DNA of 40,425 bases from Actinomycetota bacterium. Lineage in GTDB: Bacteria; Actinomycetota; Coriobacteriia; Anaerosomatales; Anaerosomataceae. The stretch lies in the NCBI GenBank assembly GCA_004348925.1, contig RCMX01000006.1:315493-355917 (forward strand), in the 5' to 3' direction. Of this stretch, positions 38,870 through 40,425 are shown one piece after another; positions within the stretch are counted from its first letter, which is position 1, and the number at the start of each line of letters is the position of its first letter. Both the position numbers and the translations under genes were made by a program. Under the pieces are notes generated by a model that saw nothing but the letters and a program-made list of their open reading frames with translations, was not told the DNA's origin and did not search any database.

Positions 38870-40425
38870 CTATTCGCCCGACAGCGCCCTCTCGAGCGCC
38901 GGCTCCCACGCCTCCCGCAACTGCGTGAGCGTGACACCGACTTTGTCTTCGACGCTGAGACGATCCCCGCCCACCGTGCCGATCACGGAGTACGGGACCT
39001 CGTTCGCCAGCGCGAGTTCGACGAGACGCTCGGCATCCTCGGGCGAGGTCGTTACGACGATACGGCTCTGCGTCTCCGAGAAGAGCGACGCGTATGCGGG
39101 CAGCCCGTCGTCGAGGTGGATGTCCGCGCCCAGGTTGCCGGCCATGCAGCACTCCGCAACCGTCACCGCCAATCCGCCCTCCGAGCAGTCATGCGCAGAC
39201 TTCGCGATTCGCGCATCGATCGCCGCGAGCACGGTGGCCTGCACTGCCTGCTCGAGCTCCAGGTCCAGCGCCGGCGGCTTGCCCGAGACGACGCCGTGCG
39301 CGAGCTTGAGGTACTCGCTGCCGCCGATCTCGTTCTCGGTCTCGCCGAGCAGGAAGATCACATCGCCCTCGTCCTTGAACGCGACTGTGCAGTGCTTGGA
39401 CACGTCCTCCATCACGCCGACCATGCCTACCGTCGGCGTCGGGTAGATGGGCGAGCCGAAGCTCTCGTTGTAGAAGCTCACGTTGCCCGAGATAACCGGC
39501 ACGCCGAATGCGCGACAAGCATCCGAGAGGCCGCGGATGGCCTCGTGGAATGTCCAGAACACCTCGGGCTTCTCGGGATTGCCGAAGTTGAGGCAGTCGG
39601 TGATGGCCGCGGGTGTGCCACCGGAGCACGCGACGTTGCGCGCCGCCTCGGCGAATGCGATCTGCGCGCCCACGTACGGGTCCAGGTAGCAGTAGCGGCC
39701 GTTGCAGTCGCTGGAGACAGCGATGCCACGCCCCGTCATCTCGCCTCGGCCGGTGTCGCCGATGCGCAGCACGGCCGCGTCGCCGCCCGGCAGCACCACC
39801 GTGTTGAGCATCACCTGGTGATCGTACTGCTGCCAGATCCAGCGTCGCGAACAGATGTTGGGACTTGCGAGCAGCGCGAGCACGATGTCGTCGAGCACGT
39901 ACTCGCAGCCGGGGTGGTCGAGCTGTGTGACCGGATCGAACGCCTGGACCTCATCGAGATATGCCGGGCGCACCATCGCCGGGTCGTAGATCGGCGCATC
40001 GTGCGCGAGCGTGGCGGCAGGCATGTCGGCGACGATCTCGTCGCCCTCACGGACGACGAAGCGTCCGGTGTCGGTGACGGTGCCGATCACCGTGGAGCGC
40101 AAGCCCCACTTGGTGCACACCGCCTGCGCGGCCTCGAGGTTCTCGGGCACAAGCACGGCGAGCATGCGCTCCTGGCTCTCCGAGACCATGAACTCGAACG
40201 GCTTCATCGCGTCTTCGCGCGCGGGGATCTTCGTGACGTCGATGTCGAGGCCCACGCCGCCGCGACTCGCCATCTCGCTTGCCGAGGAGGTCAGCCCCGC
40301 GGCGCCAAGATCGCCGAGACCCACGAGCAGCCCCTCTTCGAGCAGCTCGAGGCATGCCTCGATGAGCAGCTTCTCCTCGAACGGGTCGCCCACCTGCACG
40401 CTGGGGCGCTTATCCTCGGCCTTCT
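38870..40425 (-). CDS. purL: Phosphoribosylformylglycinamidine synthase, C-terminal part (cut by right edge)
   Basis: PurL makes FGAM from FGAR, ATP and glutamine-derived ammonia. The visible 517 residues begin within RPSVQVGDPFEEKLLIE and include GLGDLGAAGLTSSASEMA, MKPFEFMVSESQERMLAVL, LNFGNPEKPEVFWTF and SGNVSFYNES, ending GEW-like AWEPALERALSGE. This is the small-subunit type found with PurS and PurQ. The codon at 40399 is an internal GTG (Val), not the start; the frame stays open to the window end and the N-terminus lies to the right. Confidence 0.96.
   Translation of the reverse strand, partial: KAEDKRPSVQVGDPFEEKLLIEACLELLEEGLLVGLGDLGAAGLTSSASEMASRGGVGLDIDVTKIPAREDAMKPFEFMVSESQERMLAVLVPENLEAAQAVCTKWGLRSTVIGTVTDTGRFVVREGDEIVADMPAATLAHDAPIYDPAMVRPAYLDEVQAFDPVTQLDHPGCEYVLDDIVLALLASPNICSRRWIWQQYDHQVMLNTVVLPGGDAAVLRIGDTGRGEMTGRGIAVSSDCNGRYCYLDPYVGAQIAFAEAARNVACSGGTPAAITDCLNFGNPEKPEVFWTFHEAIRGLSDACRAFGVPVISGNVSFYNESFGSPIYPTPTVGMVGVMEDVSKHCTVAFKDEGDVIFLLGETENEIGGSEYLKLAHGVVSGKPPALDLELEQAVQATVLAAIDARIAKSAHDCSEGGLAVTVAECCMAGNLGADIHLDDGLPAYASLFSETQSRIVVTTSPEDAERLVELALANEVPYSVIGTVGGDRLSVEDKVGVTLTQLREAWEPALERALSGE

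Overview
The window is high-GC DNA from a bacterium, most likely an actinobacterium. The clues are base composition, the gene style, and a surface protein with three cell-wall-binding-2 repeats beside a purine cluster. An anaerobic Coriobacteriia/OPB41-type lineage is a guess: there is no rRNA and no database search behind it.

The window has two halves. Positions 1 to about 26,890 are accessory DNA piled up at the 3' end of a tRNA-Glu(UUC) gene (26816-26891, minus). The terminal 26 bases of that tRNA (CCA end, acceptor arm, part of the T arm) recur identically at 2413, 9084, 12957 and 19703. At each of these four junctions the copy is preceded by a related block of about 147 bp and followed, 11 bp later, by an 84-bp inverted repeat built from TTGGKACT units at 10-bp steps. 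The junctions split the region into tandem integrated cassettes. Cassette E0 (1-2412, left end outside the window) has an ECF-type sigma factor with a membrane partner. E1 (2413-9083) has a Fic protein, a thioredoxin/CcdA operon, a MarR regulator, a heavy-metal-associated (HMA) protein, a metal P-type ATPase and a truncated Fic. E2 (9084-12956) has an ECF-type transporter and a TudS-like desulfidase. E3 (12957-19702) has a CopB-type ATPase with DUF305, SHOCT, HMA and small secreted proteins. E4 (19703-26815) has cupredoxin-like membrane proteins, LarE, a CadA/ZntA-like ATPase, a CadC/CmtR-like ArsR regulator and a C_GCAxxG_C_C protein. None of the four complete cassettes encodes a visible integrase, so they look non-autonomous and mobilised in trans.

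The E4 metal ATPase carries an in-frame TGA exactly where the first cysteine of its N-terminal HMA CxxC motif should be (GIT-U-LDC). A hairpin with a G-first apical loop begins within the right distance downstream, so the gene is a strong candidate selenoprotein that simple gene calling would truncate by 49 residues.

From about 26,900 to the right end the DNA looks like ordinary chromosome: tRNA-Lys, an MscS channel, a Phd/RelE-type toxin-antitoxin pair, and a leftward run of purH, a branched-chain amino-acid-type binding lipoprotein, a class IV aminotransferase, purN, purM, a small membrane protein, purF, an FG-GAP/cell-wall-binding surface protein and purL (cut by the window end).
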